Under the pieces are notes generated by a model. The model saw nothing but the letters and a program-made list of their open reading frames with translations. It was not told the DNA's origin and did not search any database. Positions 1-11,412 of a stretch of DNA of 64,000 nucleotides are shown one piece after another (within the stretch, counting starts at the first letter, position 1; the number at the start of each line of letters is the position of its first letter). This stretch comes from Hordeum vulgare subsp. vulgare (taxonomy: Eukaryota; Streptophyta; Magnoliopsida; Poales; Poaceae): positions 319,683,186 through 319,747,185 of the forward strand of contig NC_058520.1 in the NCBI RefSeq assembly GCF_904849725.1. Direction: 5' to 3'. Both the position numbers and the translations under genes were made by a program.

Positions 1-1640
1 CGAAAATGCCAGCTTGTTGAAAATTTTCCAAAACTAATGATGTAAGTGCCATGATTGTCATTGTATGCTTGTGAGTGTGATCATGTGATGATAAAAACCG
101 CATTTCACAATATTGAATTATTTCTAAAAACCTTTACTTGATACTGATCAAGGTAAAACCCTACTTTTAGTTGCACTACTTGTCCCTGATGGCAAGGTTG
201 GTTTCCACTCAAAGTTGGTGATCTGATTTTAACTTATCTTTATATTCCAAAAACACAAAAATAATTATTTTTTTATAATTGTTTTCCTAATTGAATTGCA
301 TGTCCATTTCTGAGGCCAAAATTGTTATTCCTACAGGGAAAAATACTTTTCTGCCTTAGAAAAATCTTATTAAATTTGATGATGATCAGAAGGACACATA
401 TTTCCATACATAAGAATCTTAACCCTATTTTATGTTATAATTATTGAATAAAACCATGAAAAATATTTCTGTCTGTTTTGACCTTCTGAAATATTTCTAA
501 AGGAAATATTTTCAATAAAATCCTAGAAAATTCCAGTGGTGATTAAGGACCCCAATATTGGTGTCCACATAAAGTTTCACCTTGATACAAGGTGATTAAG
601 GACCCCAAATACCCCAAAAACTCCTTGTGTCTAGAATCAAGTTAGAGAAACACTACATAGCAAAGTTTATCCAATAAGGCTGAAACTTTGCTAGAGTGCC
701 TAATACATCAAATGAGGGTTCCACACCAAAAATGGGATTTGTGCGACTTAGTTTGCCCACACTCCCTTTGGAAGGGACAGATCTGGTCATATTGGAGTGT
801 TTTCAAGTTTACAACGCTAAACTTGTCCAATGGAGCTCAAACTTGGTGAAACCCCATGGTTTAGCACCAAACCCGAACCAGTTAAGTTGCAGCACCAGGG
901 GTGGGGTGCAAACCTGAAAGCACTGCCGATTACCTTCTGGCAGATGGGAAAAAGCCATCTTAGCCACAGTTAAACCCAACCCCCTTGCTCCAAACTTAGA
1001 GATTAGGTGGCTAGTATCCATATCGTTCAAAGTGGAAAGGCCAAAAAACCCAATTTAAGCTTCAGTTCAAGGCTGAAAGCACCGGTATTTCTTGTCTCCC
1101 TTGTCCAGCCGAAGCTCCCACAAGACCCAAACGGCTAGCCACACTCCCAGCCAGTGCCAGGACATGCTAGACACGTCCAAAGTGCGACAGAGCGCACCAG
1201 CATGCCGTGGCATGCCAACACTATGCTGTGGGCGCACTACAGGAAGCCACCAAGGTGGGGGCGACGCTCTCGGCCAGTTCCAGCCTCCCCCGAGGTGTCC
1301 AACCTCTTCCCCGACAACCCCTCTGCGTCGAGAAACCCTGAGGGCCCCTCCTCTCCCGTGCTAGAGCGCGTGCAACGCGTGCCCGCGCGCACCAGAACCG
1401 GCCAAGGTTGCGTGGCCACGGATGCACGACTCCCCCCCTCTCTCCCTCTGCAGCAGACGGCTCTGGTAGTCCAAAACCATGTCCTGAGCCCGTGGTTTCG
1501 GCCCCAGCCTCTCTCTGCACCCCCATGCGCGCCACGATGAGTCACCGGCGCTTCTGAATTGGCTCACCGTCGTGGGCCTATAGATAGCCCTCCCCCTCGC
1601 TCTGGCACCCCTCACATAGCTCCACCACGATCACTAGTAC
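1..1640 (+). repeat. Left part of a large gypsy-type LTR (copy L)
   Basis: This stretch matches 53130-54804 in the same orientation almost end to end, with scattered substitutions and small indels. It is therefore a dispersed repeat and not unique DNA. It starts AT-rich and becomes GC-rich after about 1080. A TATA-like box near 1580 is followed by C-rich sequence, the usual order of an LTR promoter read on the plus strand. The true left end lies outside the window. Short ORFs here, including a 186-codon one on the minus strand at 1578-2138, have no recognisable domain and look like by-products of GC-rich sequence. The family is not named with confidence. Confidence 0.7.
1578..1587 (+). promoter_or_regulatory. 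TATA-like box in large LTR, copy L
   Basis: The sequence CTATAGATAG is followed by a C/T-rich leader. The same position in the other copy reads CTATTGATAG (54753-54762), so that copy looks weakened. This is an inferred LTR core promoter. Confidence 0.45.
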
Positions 1641-4032
1641 CTCCCTAGCCACCCCTGGAACCCAGCAGAGCCGCGGTGCTCGAAATCGACCGAGGCCCCT
1701 CCGCCTCGGAGCTCTGGTCGACCTCCGGCTACACACCGACTCCTGCGCCCCTCGACCCAGCAAACTAACCCTCTCAACCCCAGGAAGCTTTCCCCCAACT
1801 CGCCCGAGCATTTCCGTGTCTCTAGTCACCTCCTTGACCACCTCCCGAAACTCCTCCGCCACGGCCTCCTCGTCGCCGGCGAACCCCTCCCTCTCCGACC
1901 ATGTTCCGACCACCAGCAGGTAGGCGACAGCAAGGCAAACCCATTCCAGTCCTCGTTGGGGCTTGAGAGCGTCGGCAACCTCGCCGGCGTGCTCCTCCTC
2001 CGACCCCGACAGGTGAGCCCCACCTGTCGGTGGCCCAGCCTCCTCCCTCGTGCTGCCCACAACCACTGACTGCAGGGCCCCGCACTTCAGGTACAAACCT
2101 GATGGCGCGCGCGCCTGGGCAGGCTGTCGGCTCGCCATGGGCCAGCCCGGCTCTAGGCCGAGCCAGGCCAGGAGTTAGCCGATTTTTCTTTTTATTTTTA
2201 AAACCTCGTTCCTAAGATTTTTATAAAAACATTTAACCAATGTAAAAATATAATTCTTTCACTAATATTCTTCTAAAAATATGTAATATTTAATAGAATG
2301 AATGGATGAATTTTTCTACAACTATTCTGTTTTACAATAATAGAAAGGACTAAACTGGAATAGTTTTGCTTCTGTTTGGTTAATTTTAAAAATGTTTCTT
2401 CAAGAGAGATTAAGGCAAATATTTTTAAGAATGATAACTTAGATTTATCAGTAATAAAGGACATTTTTAAAATGACTTTGTGATCTGTTCCTGTGTGAGC
2501 TATTTCTTATTTATTGTTTTATCGATGATAGAAAATCCGTGTGACAAGGGAATCGGAGCGGAAGACCTCGAAGAACCCGGATACCTAGCTGACCAAGGCA
2601 AGCAGCCCTTTGACCATGAGTGAGCATATGTTACTTTGCATGATTTAAATAGCAAGTATTTTCTGTTGCATATGATCATAAGTGTCGGTAATCATTTGAT
2701 ATGATTTTACCGATGGCTCCCCCGGAGCACATGCGTTGAGCTTGATCCTACCACTTGAGGGTCATGCTAATATCATGTTGACAAGTAAAGATAGAAGTAG
2801 TATTATCATGAGCATGTTGATGACTTAAAGCAAGAGTTTATGAAAACCCCATCGGGTGCCACTAATGCCGGAGGGTGATGATGAGTTAGGTGGTCACTTT
2901 TGGTGAAGTGATGCACCCAGTATTTGTGTGAGTATGGTTTCGAAAATGCGATTAGATTTATGATGTGTCGACCCTCGCAAGCTTACCAGTATGACCACGT
3001 TACCCCTTATGGGACGGGGCTATGTTAATTACTCTGGTCGGTGCTAGCAAAGAGCCACAATACTAGTGGCGGGAGTGATGTGTGGTCACTCTCGTGATGG
3101 GGTCGGGCCAGGTAGGACGACTATGCCATTTTTATGAGTTCCAGTCACACCGTTGGTCCCCGCATGGTTGGTACTGTCCAGAGTCGATGATCGTAAGACG
3201 TACAACGTGTGGGCTGGGTACCAATCAAGTGGAGCTCTTCGTATAGTATCGTCAGGGGAAAGGCATTGATCGGATACTTACCTCGGGTATGTTATATACC
3301 GCGAGTCGTGGCTAACATGGAAGTTTCCCTGATCTCGTGGGTCCAGCGTACTACCTCTGCAGAGTGTAAACTATTCGAATAGTCGTGTCCATGGTCAAGG
3401 AGAGTTGGGTAATTCTGCTTCAACTACGTCCAGCTATTTCTGCATAAGCCAAGTGTGTGTGTGAGAGAGAGAGGTGATGACAAAGATGTTGTTATGAGAG
3501 TAATAGTATCACCGAGTTTGGAAACATGGCATATAGGTGAGACCGGATGGCTCAGCCCTCGACAGATATATTGATATCTGTAACTTGTTCTTCAAGAGTA
3601 ATTCTTTAGCTTATGCATAATCATGATCATTCCACCAAGATGAGTTACACCAGAAATGCATGATATTGTTATCCTTCACTTTCACTGTTCATATCATGGG
3701 CTGTTTGGGAGTACATTCAAAGTACTCATTGGCTTGCCACTGGTTAAGTTATTGACCAGACATGGAAGGACCGGAGTTTGGAGATGAGTACGTCTTCGAA
3801 GACACCCCTACGAACTAGGACGCTTCCGAGTGAGAATGCCTGTCGGTGTAGGCTTGATGGCATGGGCACCCGCTTAGCCCCTATGATTTCCGCTACTAGA
3901 TGTATGAGAGTGATTTGGACTTAGGCCCTGCTTTGTGAACTTGACCATTCGGTCATGTGTTGTAATATTCGGTACTTGGATGTAAGACTCTTTTATTCGG
4001 TATCTGTGTTCGGTGAGCATTGATCTCTGGGA
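1641..4032 (+). repeat. Right part of the large LTR-like repeat
   Basis: This is non-coding sequence running on from the repeat to its left. It has a GC-rich leader to about 2170, an AT-rich stretch at 2180-2520, then mixed sequence with no ORF of note up to about 3870. The composition and the TATA position suggest a single LTR of 4 kb or more. The right boundary is set near 4032, where the sequence reads GGGACA and the adjoining gypsy RNase H similarity begins on the other strand. It is uncertain by a few tens of bases. No primer-binding site follows the boundary, so this is probably a solo or truncated LTR. Confidence 0.5.
3453..3473. repeat. Compound GT/GA microsatellite
   Basis: A run of about five GT units passes directly into a run of GA units inside the LTR-like repeat. 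It is a simple-sequence tract with no evident function. Confidence 0.85.
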
Positions 4033-4645
4033 CATTGAGCACGGCGATCTCGACTCGTAAGTCGGGGTCCCCACACAGTACCACACCAGCCCCCGAGCCT
4101 TCCAGCTGCCTAGACCCATCAAAGTGGATAGTCCAATAGGTGTGATCAGGTCTGTCCTCCAGAATCAGCAACTCGGTCCAATCGTTGATGAAATCCACTA
4201 AGGCCTGAGAGTTGATGGCCGTGCGGGGCATATACTTCATGTGGTGAGAACCAAGCACGATAGCCCAGTTAGCAATCTGCCCGGTTGCTTCACGGTTATG
4301 TATGATGTCGCCAAGTGGCATAGAATTAACTACCGTCATCGGATGCTCCTAGAAGTAGTGCTTCAGCTTCCGACTCGCCATGAAGATCCTGAAAAACAGT
4401 TTCTGCCAGTGTGGATAACGTTGTTTGGAGAGGGTGAAGACTTCGCTAACAAAGTATACTGGCCTTTGGACCGGATACTCCTTTCCTTCTTCTTTGCTTT
4501 CGACCACCACTGCCACACTTACTGCATTAGAGTTAGCAGCAATATACAGAAGCGGCTAAAACGGGCGGCTCAGCCAATTGCTTCTTCAAGGCCTCAAAGG
4601 CTTCGTTGGCCGCGTCCGTCCACACAAAACGGTCTGTTTTCATGA
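4033..4645 (-). pseudogene. Gypsy RT-RNase H connection and RNase H start
   Basis: In a shifted frame the minus strand continues the RT thumb and connection, with phrases such as PVYFVSEVF and SKQRYPHWQKL. A stop follows at the position of an expected glutamine. From 4339 the RNase H domain begins, with the strand-1 phrase HFDGSRQLEGSGAGVVL containing the first catalytic aspartate. Similarity is lost at about 4030 where the plus-strand LTR takes over, so the remaining catalytic residues are absent. This is a 3'-truncated pol remnant. Confidence 0.75.
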
Positions 4646-4684
4646 GAAGCTAATAAAGGGGGATGGCCTTCTCTCCAAGGAGAC

Positions 4685-5524
4685 TTATGAAACATAGGCA
4701 TGAACGTTGCACCCGATCTGGCTGTACAAGCAATTCTGAATACAGCGCTGATAAGTCGCCCCTGTACTCTTGAGGCCAAATGGCATGGAGACATAGCAAA
4801 AAGCGCCAAATAGAGTTATGAAGGACGTCTTCTCCTGATACTCCAAAGCCATCTTGATCTTGTGATAACCTGAGTATGCATCCAAAAAACACAGCCGCTC
4901 GCAATCCACCATAGAGTGAATGATTTGATCGATACGCGGGAGAGTAAAAGGGTCTTTCGAGCAGGCTTTGTTAAGGTCAGTGTAGTCAATGTACATACGG
5001 AAGGTGCCATTCTTCTTGAGGACCAAAACTGGATTGTCCAACCACTCTGGGTGAAAAACCTCCAAAATGAACCCAGCAGCCAAGAGCCAGGCTACCTCTT
5101 CTTCAGTTGATTTACGCATTTCCTCGTTGAAACGGCGAAGGTACTGCCGAACCGGCTTCATCTTGGGATGTATATTAGGGTGGTGCTCAGCGAACTCTCT
5201 CGGTACACTCGGCATGTTAGAAGGTTTCCATGCAAAGATGTCCCGATTCTCACGGATGAATTCGATGAGCATGCTTTCCTATTTGGGATCTAGACCCGTC
5301 CCAATGGTGAATTGCTTGGAAGAGTCGGTAGGTGTGAAATCAACCAGCTTAGTGTCATCTGTAGGTGTAATATTAAGGGGCAGCTCTGAATCGATTGTGG
5401 GCTTCTTGAGTGGGGTCATGTCCGCGGGGTCAACATTGGCTTGACGAAACTTGAGTTCCTCAGCTGTGCAAGCCGACTCAGCATAAGCGGCATCTCCTTC
5501 TTCGCACTCCTGAGCTATCTTCAA
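4685..5524 (-). pseudogene. Gypsy linker and reverse transcriptase, broken
   Basis: A protease-RT linker (5524-5279) ends in a stop, and the RT reads open from 5272 to 4685 (195 codons). Visible RT blocks in order are FAWKPSNMP, the PEWLDNPVLVLKKNG block, YTDLNKAC, LPRIDQ, the FLDAYSGYHKIKM catalytic block A, and MPFGLKSTGATYQR. The open frame fails exactly at block C: the expected Y-V-D-D reads YVS and then stops, so the catalytic aspartate pair is lost. The stop after the linker sits where a glutamine codon would be expected. Assignment to RVT_1 is clear. The copy is dead. Confidence 0.88.
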
Positions 5525-5531
5525 TCTCCAC

Positions 5532-5786
5532 TTATCGTGATGGTTCCTTTAGGGCCTGGCATTTTGAGCTTAAGGTAGACATAACATGGGGGGCCATGAA
5601 ACGGGCGTAAGCCGACCGACCAAAAAGCGCATGATAAGGGCTCTTGATCTTGACCACCTCAAACATGAGAAACTCGCTCCTGTAGTTAGACTCGATGCCA
5701 AAAGCCACATTGAGTTTAATCCGCCCAACAGGATATGCCGACTTACCCGGGACGATGCCGTGGAAGACCGTAGAGGAAGGCATCAA
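5532..5786 (-). pseudogene. Gypsy aspartic protease, C-terminal part
   Basis: About 84 codons stay open. They contain the flap-side region and the family phrase close to LFGRSAYARFMA, which corresponds to the conserved I-L-G-R-P-A end of retroviral-type proteases in Tat elements. The part with the catalytic aspartate is missing because the Maximus-type LTR begins 24 bases upstream. Reading then shifts frame into the linker at 5524. In an intact element the enzyme would release Gag and Pol proteins inside the particle. This copy cannot. Confidence 0.7.
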
Positions 5787-5810
5787 GTCGCCTTCAGAGA
5801 AATTTGAAAG

Positions 5811-7221
5811 TGTGTTATATCGACTAGAGGGGGGGGGGTGAATAGGAGATTTTTAGAATTTCATCACTGAGGAAATTCCTTTTGAGGAAATTCCTCACTG
5901 ATGACTAACTTACAGCGGAAACAGTAAAGGATCAGAAGTGCAAAGTTTCACAACAGCAGTTTTTCAGAGTGAGGAATGTGAAAACAGATTGCACTGTGAG
6001 CAGGCACGCAGAATACAGATGAGGATTAACTGAGGGGAAGAATTTGGGGTTGAGGAAATTCAGAGAAAGTCTTCAGCAAATTCTTCAAACGGTAGCAGTG
6101 AAAGTCATCAACACATAATTCAAGGAAAGTAAGGAGTTGAGGAATTAGAACCCGTTTCTCAGTGAAGACAGTCGTTGATGACCCAGTTCCAACTGCTGTG
6201 ATAGTCGTACATCTGGTTTGGAGAGGGTTGGTATTGAAACCAAAGGACACACAGTCCCGGGACACACAGTCCCTACCGTGTTCTCCTTGGCCTAAGAAAA
6301 CACAGTCCTCGCGCAACACTCATGGTAAGTCTTCAGGGCAGACTTCCATACCCTCACAAACTTGCTCACCCGGCGATCCACAATTGACTGCTGGAAAGCT
6401 CTAGACCATGACGCCTAACCGTCTGGAGGATGCACAATCCTCAAAGGTAAAAGGCTTCAGTCCCACACACGAACAACTTCTTCAGTGATGCTCAATCACT
6501 AGGTTTGGTTTGTGATTTCGGTGTATGGGGTATTTCCACACTGATGAATTACTCTCGAAGACTCTGAGGAATTGGGTTGCTCTTATGACAAGTGTCAGTT
6601 TCTCACGGAGCAGCCAACCAGCTAATGGTTGTGGGGGTGGCTATTTATAGCCTGGGAGCATCCCGGCATGATTTGACACTAATGCCCTTAAATAATATGA
6701 CCGTTGGAGTGGATAAGACCAATGACTTGGCGTGGATATCGAAACTGTCGGAACCCTCAACTGTGAGAGTCCTCATGTCACTCGTATTGCTCACTTGAGG
6801 CTTTTGGTAGGATTAGGCTTAGGTTGAGCATCATGAGGAAATTCATTCCAAAGTGTAACTTCGACCCCCATTAACAGTACGGTGTTCCTATTACTCAAAT
6901 GCTAAGAAAATAAAACAGAAAGAGTAAATCTTCATGCTTCAAAGTCTACAAAATGATTTTCTTCAGGACACACCGAATTCCTCAATTTCAGTATCTTCAT
7001 GAGGAATATCAATTTCATCGCCGATTCCTCGCGATTCATTTCTTCAGCTTCAGACCAATTTCTTCAACCGAAGATATATATTTTTAGGAGTCGATATTCT
7101 TCAAATATCTCAAACTCCTCAATGACTTATAGATCCTGTGTACACTCATAAACACATTAGATACTTAACCTATAAGTCTTCAAACCACCAAAATCACTAA
7201 GGGGCACTAGATGCACTTACA
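5811..7221 (-). repeat. 3' LTR of the Maximus/SIRE-type element
   Basis: This 1,411-bp LTR starts TGTAAG and ends ACACA when read on the minus strand, giving the TG...CA ends of an LTR. It abuts a polypurine tract on the internal side. The motif GAGGAA/TTCCTC recurs many times. A run of nine or ten Gs near 5829-5837 lies just inside the outer end. A TATA box lies at 6641-6650. Confidence 0.85.
6641..6650 (-). promoter_or_regulatory. TATA box of the Maximus-type LTR
   Basis: The minus strand reads GGCTATAAATAG, a canonical plant TATA box, followed by a C-rich leader. It is the likely core promoter of this LTR. Confidence 0.6.
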
Positions 7222-7235
7222 ATGTCCCCCTTTTT
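7222..7235 (-). other. Polypurine tract, Maximus-type element
   Basis: The minus strand reads AAAAAGGGGGACAT immediately before the LTR. This is the primer site for plus-strand DNA synthesis and fixes the element's orientation. Confidence 0.8.
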
Positions 7236-7744
7236 GGTGGTTGATGACAATTAGGTTAAGTCTTCAACAGGGATCAAAAATATGAAGTGTAAATACTCAT
7301 TTGAGGAATTTGAGATCAAGATTCAGAGAGACTCCCCCTGAAGATGTGCATATCGTGAGGATTTTGCTTTTCACAGGAAATGCACATTGATGATTTATAT
7401 CATGGAGATCTCCCCCTGAGTCTTGTAAATCATGCATACATGTAACTTATCATATGAAGAAAATGAAAATCATGATGACAAATGGTATCTAATGAATTCC
7501 AGCATGCGTGCATCAAAACTTGAGGAATAAGCATGCGAAGAAAAACATTCAAAAGCGTCAGAGTACCATCGGGCTTAAGTTACAACTCATTACATAAAAA
7601 CTTCAGAAGAGCCAAGAGTTTGTAACTTAAATATAGTTCATAAGCCCCAAAAATATCCCGTTTGAAGACTAACTCTCAAGTTTCTCCCCCTTTGTCATCA
7701 AGTGACAAAAAGGGACAAACTGAGGTCTAACGCCCGTGAAGACT
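7236..7744 (-). other. Non-coding 3' leader between env-like ORF and PPT
   Basis: About 500 AT-rich bases lie between the end of the third ORF and the polypurine tract. The segment has repeated GAGGAA and CCCCCTGA-type motifs. I see no gene in it. Confidence 0.6.
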
Positions 7745-10700
7745 TCACATCTTGGCGGTTGAGGAAGAGTCGTGACGCTTCTTGGGAGTAGTCTTCTTCC
7801 TTGGACTAGTAGCAGTGTCGAGTTGTTCTTCATCAGTATCAGCAGTGCGGAATGAAGAAAAGGAGCTGTCTTCAAGGTTTGGAACTGGAATGGGCCTGAA
7901 CTTCTTCTTGGGAGGCCACGACCAGTCAGAGTCTCTCTCAAAGTCCATTTCTTCAAGCTCAGTCCGAGTCTTCAGATGTGCAAGTGTAGCCCAGGTGCGA
8001 TCAAAAACCTCATGCAGATAGTGATGGTTGAGCTTCACAGAGTTCTTTGTTTCAGTGAGGGTTTTCACAATGGCGCCAAACTGGCGTTTGACCCACTTGT
8101 GATTGCGATCCACCTTCTGGTGAAGACTGAGGAGGATCTCTCTTGTATTCATCACTCGAGGAGGAACGGGGCTTGCCGGACGTGTCTCGGTATCATCCCA
8201 TGAAGAATAAGCTTCTGGCTCTCTGAACTGCCATCAAGGGGCCTACTGCCTTCTTCGATCACTGATTTGCCTTTTCCTTCAGTGGGCTTGAAAGTCTTCT
8301 TGTTGACCCGGTGAGGAGGCATATAACCAACATGGTTTTGGCACTCAGTGAGAAAGTTGATGCATGTCCTTGTCCTGATGAATCTCATGATCCATGGGGC
8401 ATATATCTTGTGATCAAAAGGACACATAGCATTGTCGGCCAAAGTCCTCAAGAAGAAATCATGGATGTTGATAGGAATACCATGAATGATGTTGAAGAGG
8501 ATATTCTTCATGAGGCCTACGACATCTTCTTCATCATCATGGCCTTTGATCGGTGCGAGCACACTGCAGAGGATTCTGTAGACAGACCTTGGTGTATACT
8601 TGACCTCGTGGACGAGGAATGTTTTTCTTGGTGATTTTCCTTCAGCCAAAGGCTTCATGAGGACTTCCATCATCTCATTGGGAAGCTCACGCTCACCATA
8701 AAGCTTCACAGCCTCCTCTGAGGGAATTGGGACAGGCAGTTCACGGAGGAGCTCAGTAGCAGGAGCCTTGTAGTGAGTGTTTTGTGTCACCCAGTCAAAC
8801 ACCCAAGTGTTAATGTCTTCAGGGTTGCCAGAGATGTGAAGAGTGGCATAGAACTGAAGAATGAGCTCGCTGTTCCAGTCAGAAATGTCGGAGCACATTG
8901 GCAGTAAACCAGCATCATGGAGTACATTGAGGACTGGCTCTAGGCACGGTATAGCTTCAAGCTCAACGTGAGGAATATGCTTGTGCTGGAATATCTTGTT
9001 TCTTCCACACAGCATAGAGGCATAGTAATTCAATTTGTGTCCTAGTCCAAAACTTCAGATGCCTCATCTGAGGCTTGTCATAGGGGTTCTGTCCAATGAA
9101 GTACATGTGTTCTTCAAAGAAATTCTCCTTTTGAAAATTTGGTCGCTTGGAGAATCGCTGACGCTGAACTGGCTGAAGATTTTGCTGAGGAATAGGAGGG
9201 GAGACAACAATTGCAGTCTCGGGGTTGAGCACGACGAATGCATTGTCTTGGTCAGGTGCATTTTCCTCAGCATTTTCCTCAGGGTGAGGAATTTCAGCAG
9301 CTGGTACTTCAGGCTGAGGAGATGGCTCTGGCTGGGCTTCATGCTGAGGGGCTTGCTCTGGCTGTGCATCAGGCTGAGGAATAGTTTCATCTTTCCCAGG
9401 TGGAGGAGTTGGGTCAGCCTGTTCCTCATCTTGAAGATTTTGCTCAGAGATTTGAATTTCATCAGCTTGAGGATTTTCAGTTTGTTCTTCCTCAGCTCGC
9501 TTGGTGGCAGAGGCAGTTTCTTCAGCTGGTGCAGCTGATCCTTGAGCAGTGTCTTTATGAGGAATGAAGGGCTGAGGACTGTCGTCAATACGAATTTCTT
9601 CGGCAGTGTGTTCCTCAGCGGCAGCATCCTTCATTTCCTCATCTGCCCCTTTCGCTTGATCATCAAGGATGACCATTTCATAAGAAGGAGCGAGATTTAG
9701 GGGCACAGGGTCGAGAGGAGCCGTCTCTTCAAGTGCTTTGAGGCGCTTGGCCTCTGTTTCTTCTTCTCCTAAGGAGGCCTTTCTCTTTTTGGCTTCCTTC
9801 TCAGCAGCCCTGGTTTTCTTCACGTCTGATGTAGATGGAGTCATCTTCTTCACCTTTGAAGCTTTTGGTGAAGGGGTTCTCTCGATAGATTCTTCAGCTG
9901 GATTTGAGGAACCAGCTGGAACTGAGTCATCAGCCTGCTTTGATGAAGCAGCTGGGTCAGGTGCAGTCTCATCAGCTGGAGCTTCCATGATAATTTCTTC
10001 AATAGCCGGTACATCTACACGGCTTTCTTCGTGTATTTCCTCAGCTTGACGAGTTTCCTCAGCTTGAGGAGATTCATCTGCTGGCTCCTCAATCAAGGGC
10101 TGGGAAGTTGGTGCTGGAGGTGTAGCCTTCTTGTTGTAGTCATCAACAGCTTTAGTGGCCAGCTTGATGAAATAGCTCTTGAGACTCTTACGATCTGACA
10201 GCTTGGAGTACTTATCAGTCAAATTCTTCAGCTCTGCCTGTGTTGACACCAGTGCATCAGGCGTCAAGCTGAGGAGATTCTGCTTGAGGAATTTCTCCTT
10301 TTTAAGCTTGGCAACCTTGGCCTGCTTGGCCTGCTGTTCTTTCCACTTGGCTTCATTGATGAAAGTGGCCACTATGTGGCTGATGCCAGGGGGTAGTCTC
10401 AAATCATCAAACGGAGTGTTTGGGTCCTCATATCATATGTTTATGTAGTCTAGGAGGACCTTGGGGTCCATGGCCAGAGGAATGGTGCTGCCGTATGCCT
10501 GAGCTACTCTCTCCTGCTTGTTTCTGATTATGGCTTGCAGGGTTTGATCATCATATTCATGACTGCCCTCTGATGCAGACGGGACAGTGATGATTTTGCT
10601 AGGGCTCGGCAGAGTTGCTCTTTCAGCAGACACCTGAGTCTTCACCGGAGGTGGTGAGGACTTTGTCTCCGAGCTGGTTGCAGCCGGGAGTGAGGAGCTG

Positions 10701-11412
10701 GAGGTGGAGGTCATTGGCTTCATGACTGGCTTCGGTTCTGGTGTATCTTGAGGGTTTAGTGGTGGTGTTGAGGGTTTTGGAGCTGAGGGTTTGTGACTGA
10801 TGCATGAACAGACTTCTCTTGAGGCTTTGGAGCCCTTGGTTTTGATGGCATAGACTGCGGTTGAGGAATTGTTGAACCAGAGGTCTCAGCGGCAGAGGAA
10901 GTAGCTGCAGCTGAGGCAGCAGCTGAGGATTCATTGAATTTCCTCAATACAGCATCTACCTGCTTCTTGAGCTTAGCCAGATGCTTTTCCTTCTCATCTG
11001 GATAGTCATGAAGAGTCTTGAGGCTTGAGGGATGTGCTACTTGATGAGCCCGTTTGCCAGGGGGCTTCAGAGCGAATTTCTTCGCATACTTGGCAGTTAC
11101 AAACATTTATTCCTTCCATTCCTTCGCCCATCGGCGTTCTATCTTCTGCAGCTAGATCTTTCTATTGGCCATTGTCTCATTTTCTTCAGGTGTGCAATAG
11201 TCCAAGTAAATATCCTCACGGATATCCGCAGCTGTGTTTTGCTCAAGTTTCTTTCCTGCCTTCTGTTTTCTGTCATCCTCCATTTTCTTCAGCTGAGGAT
11301 TTTTCTGATGAGATTGAACTCTTGAGGATTCTGATGAGACTTGAAGATTTTCTTCAAGAAACACTGCAAATGAGTTAATGTGATGAGAACCGAGGGATTC
11401 ATCAGCTGACAT
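7745..11412 (-). pseudogene. Envelope-like third ORF of SIRE/Maximus, broken
   Basis: This ORF lies downstream of pol, where SIRE elements carry an ORF often called env-like; its role in plants is not established. Open pieces run in order 11412-11152, 11106-10756, 10723-10433, 10402-8963, 9033-8152 and 8155-7745, across three frames. Together they would be about 1,200 residues. The N-terminal part is Lys/Glu-rich and likely coiled coil. The middle (about 9300-10060) is a low-complexity acidic E/A/P/Q region. The C-terminal part holds a folded-looking domain near 8963-8400 (QFYATL, WVFDWVT phrases), possibly related to the plant Transposase_32/PMD-like domain. I see no convincing signal peptide or membrane anchor. 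Several stops replace expected glutamine codons. Confidence 0.7.

Larger units (their letters stand above)
4033..5810 (-). mobile_element. Tat-type Ty3/gypsy pol fragment
   Basis: Read on the minus strand, the fragment carries the end of an aspartic protease, a reverse transcriptase and the start of RNase H, the normal gypsy pol order. The RT has the FAWKPSxMP and PEWLxNPVLV phrases of the Tat/Retand lineage. The fragment is cut on the right by the Maximus-type LTR at 5811 and on the left by the large LTR. Gag, integrase and its own LTRs are absent. It is an old, inactive remnant and probably the host into which the Maximus-type element inserted. Confidence 0.8.

Noticed and set aside
1578..2138. 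186-codon minus-strand ORF in GC-rich sequence
   Set aside because: It is antisense within an LTR-like repeat, has no domain, and several overlapping ORFs in other frames show it is a composition effect.
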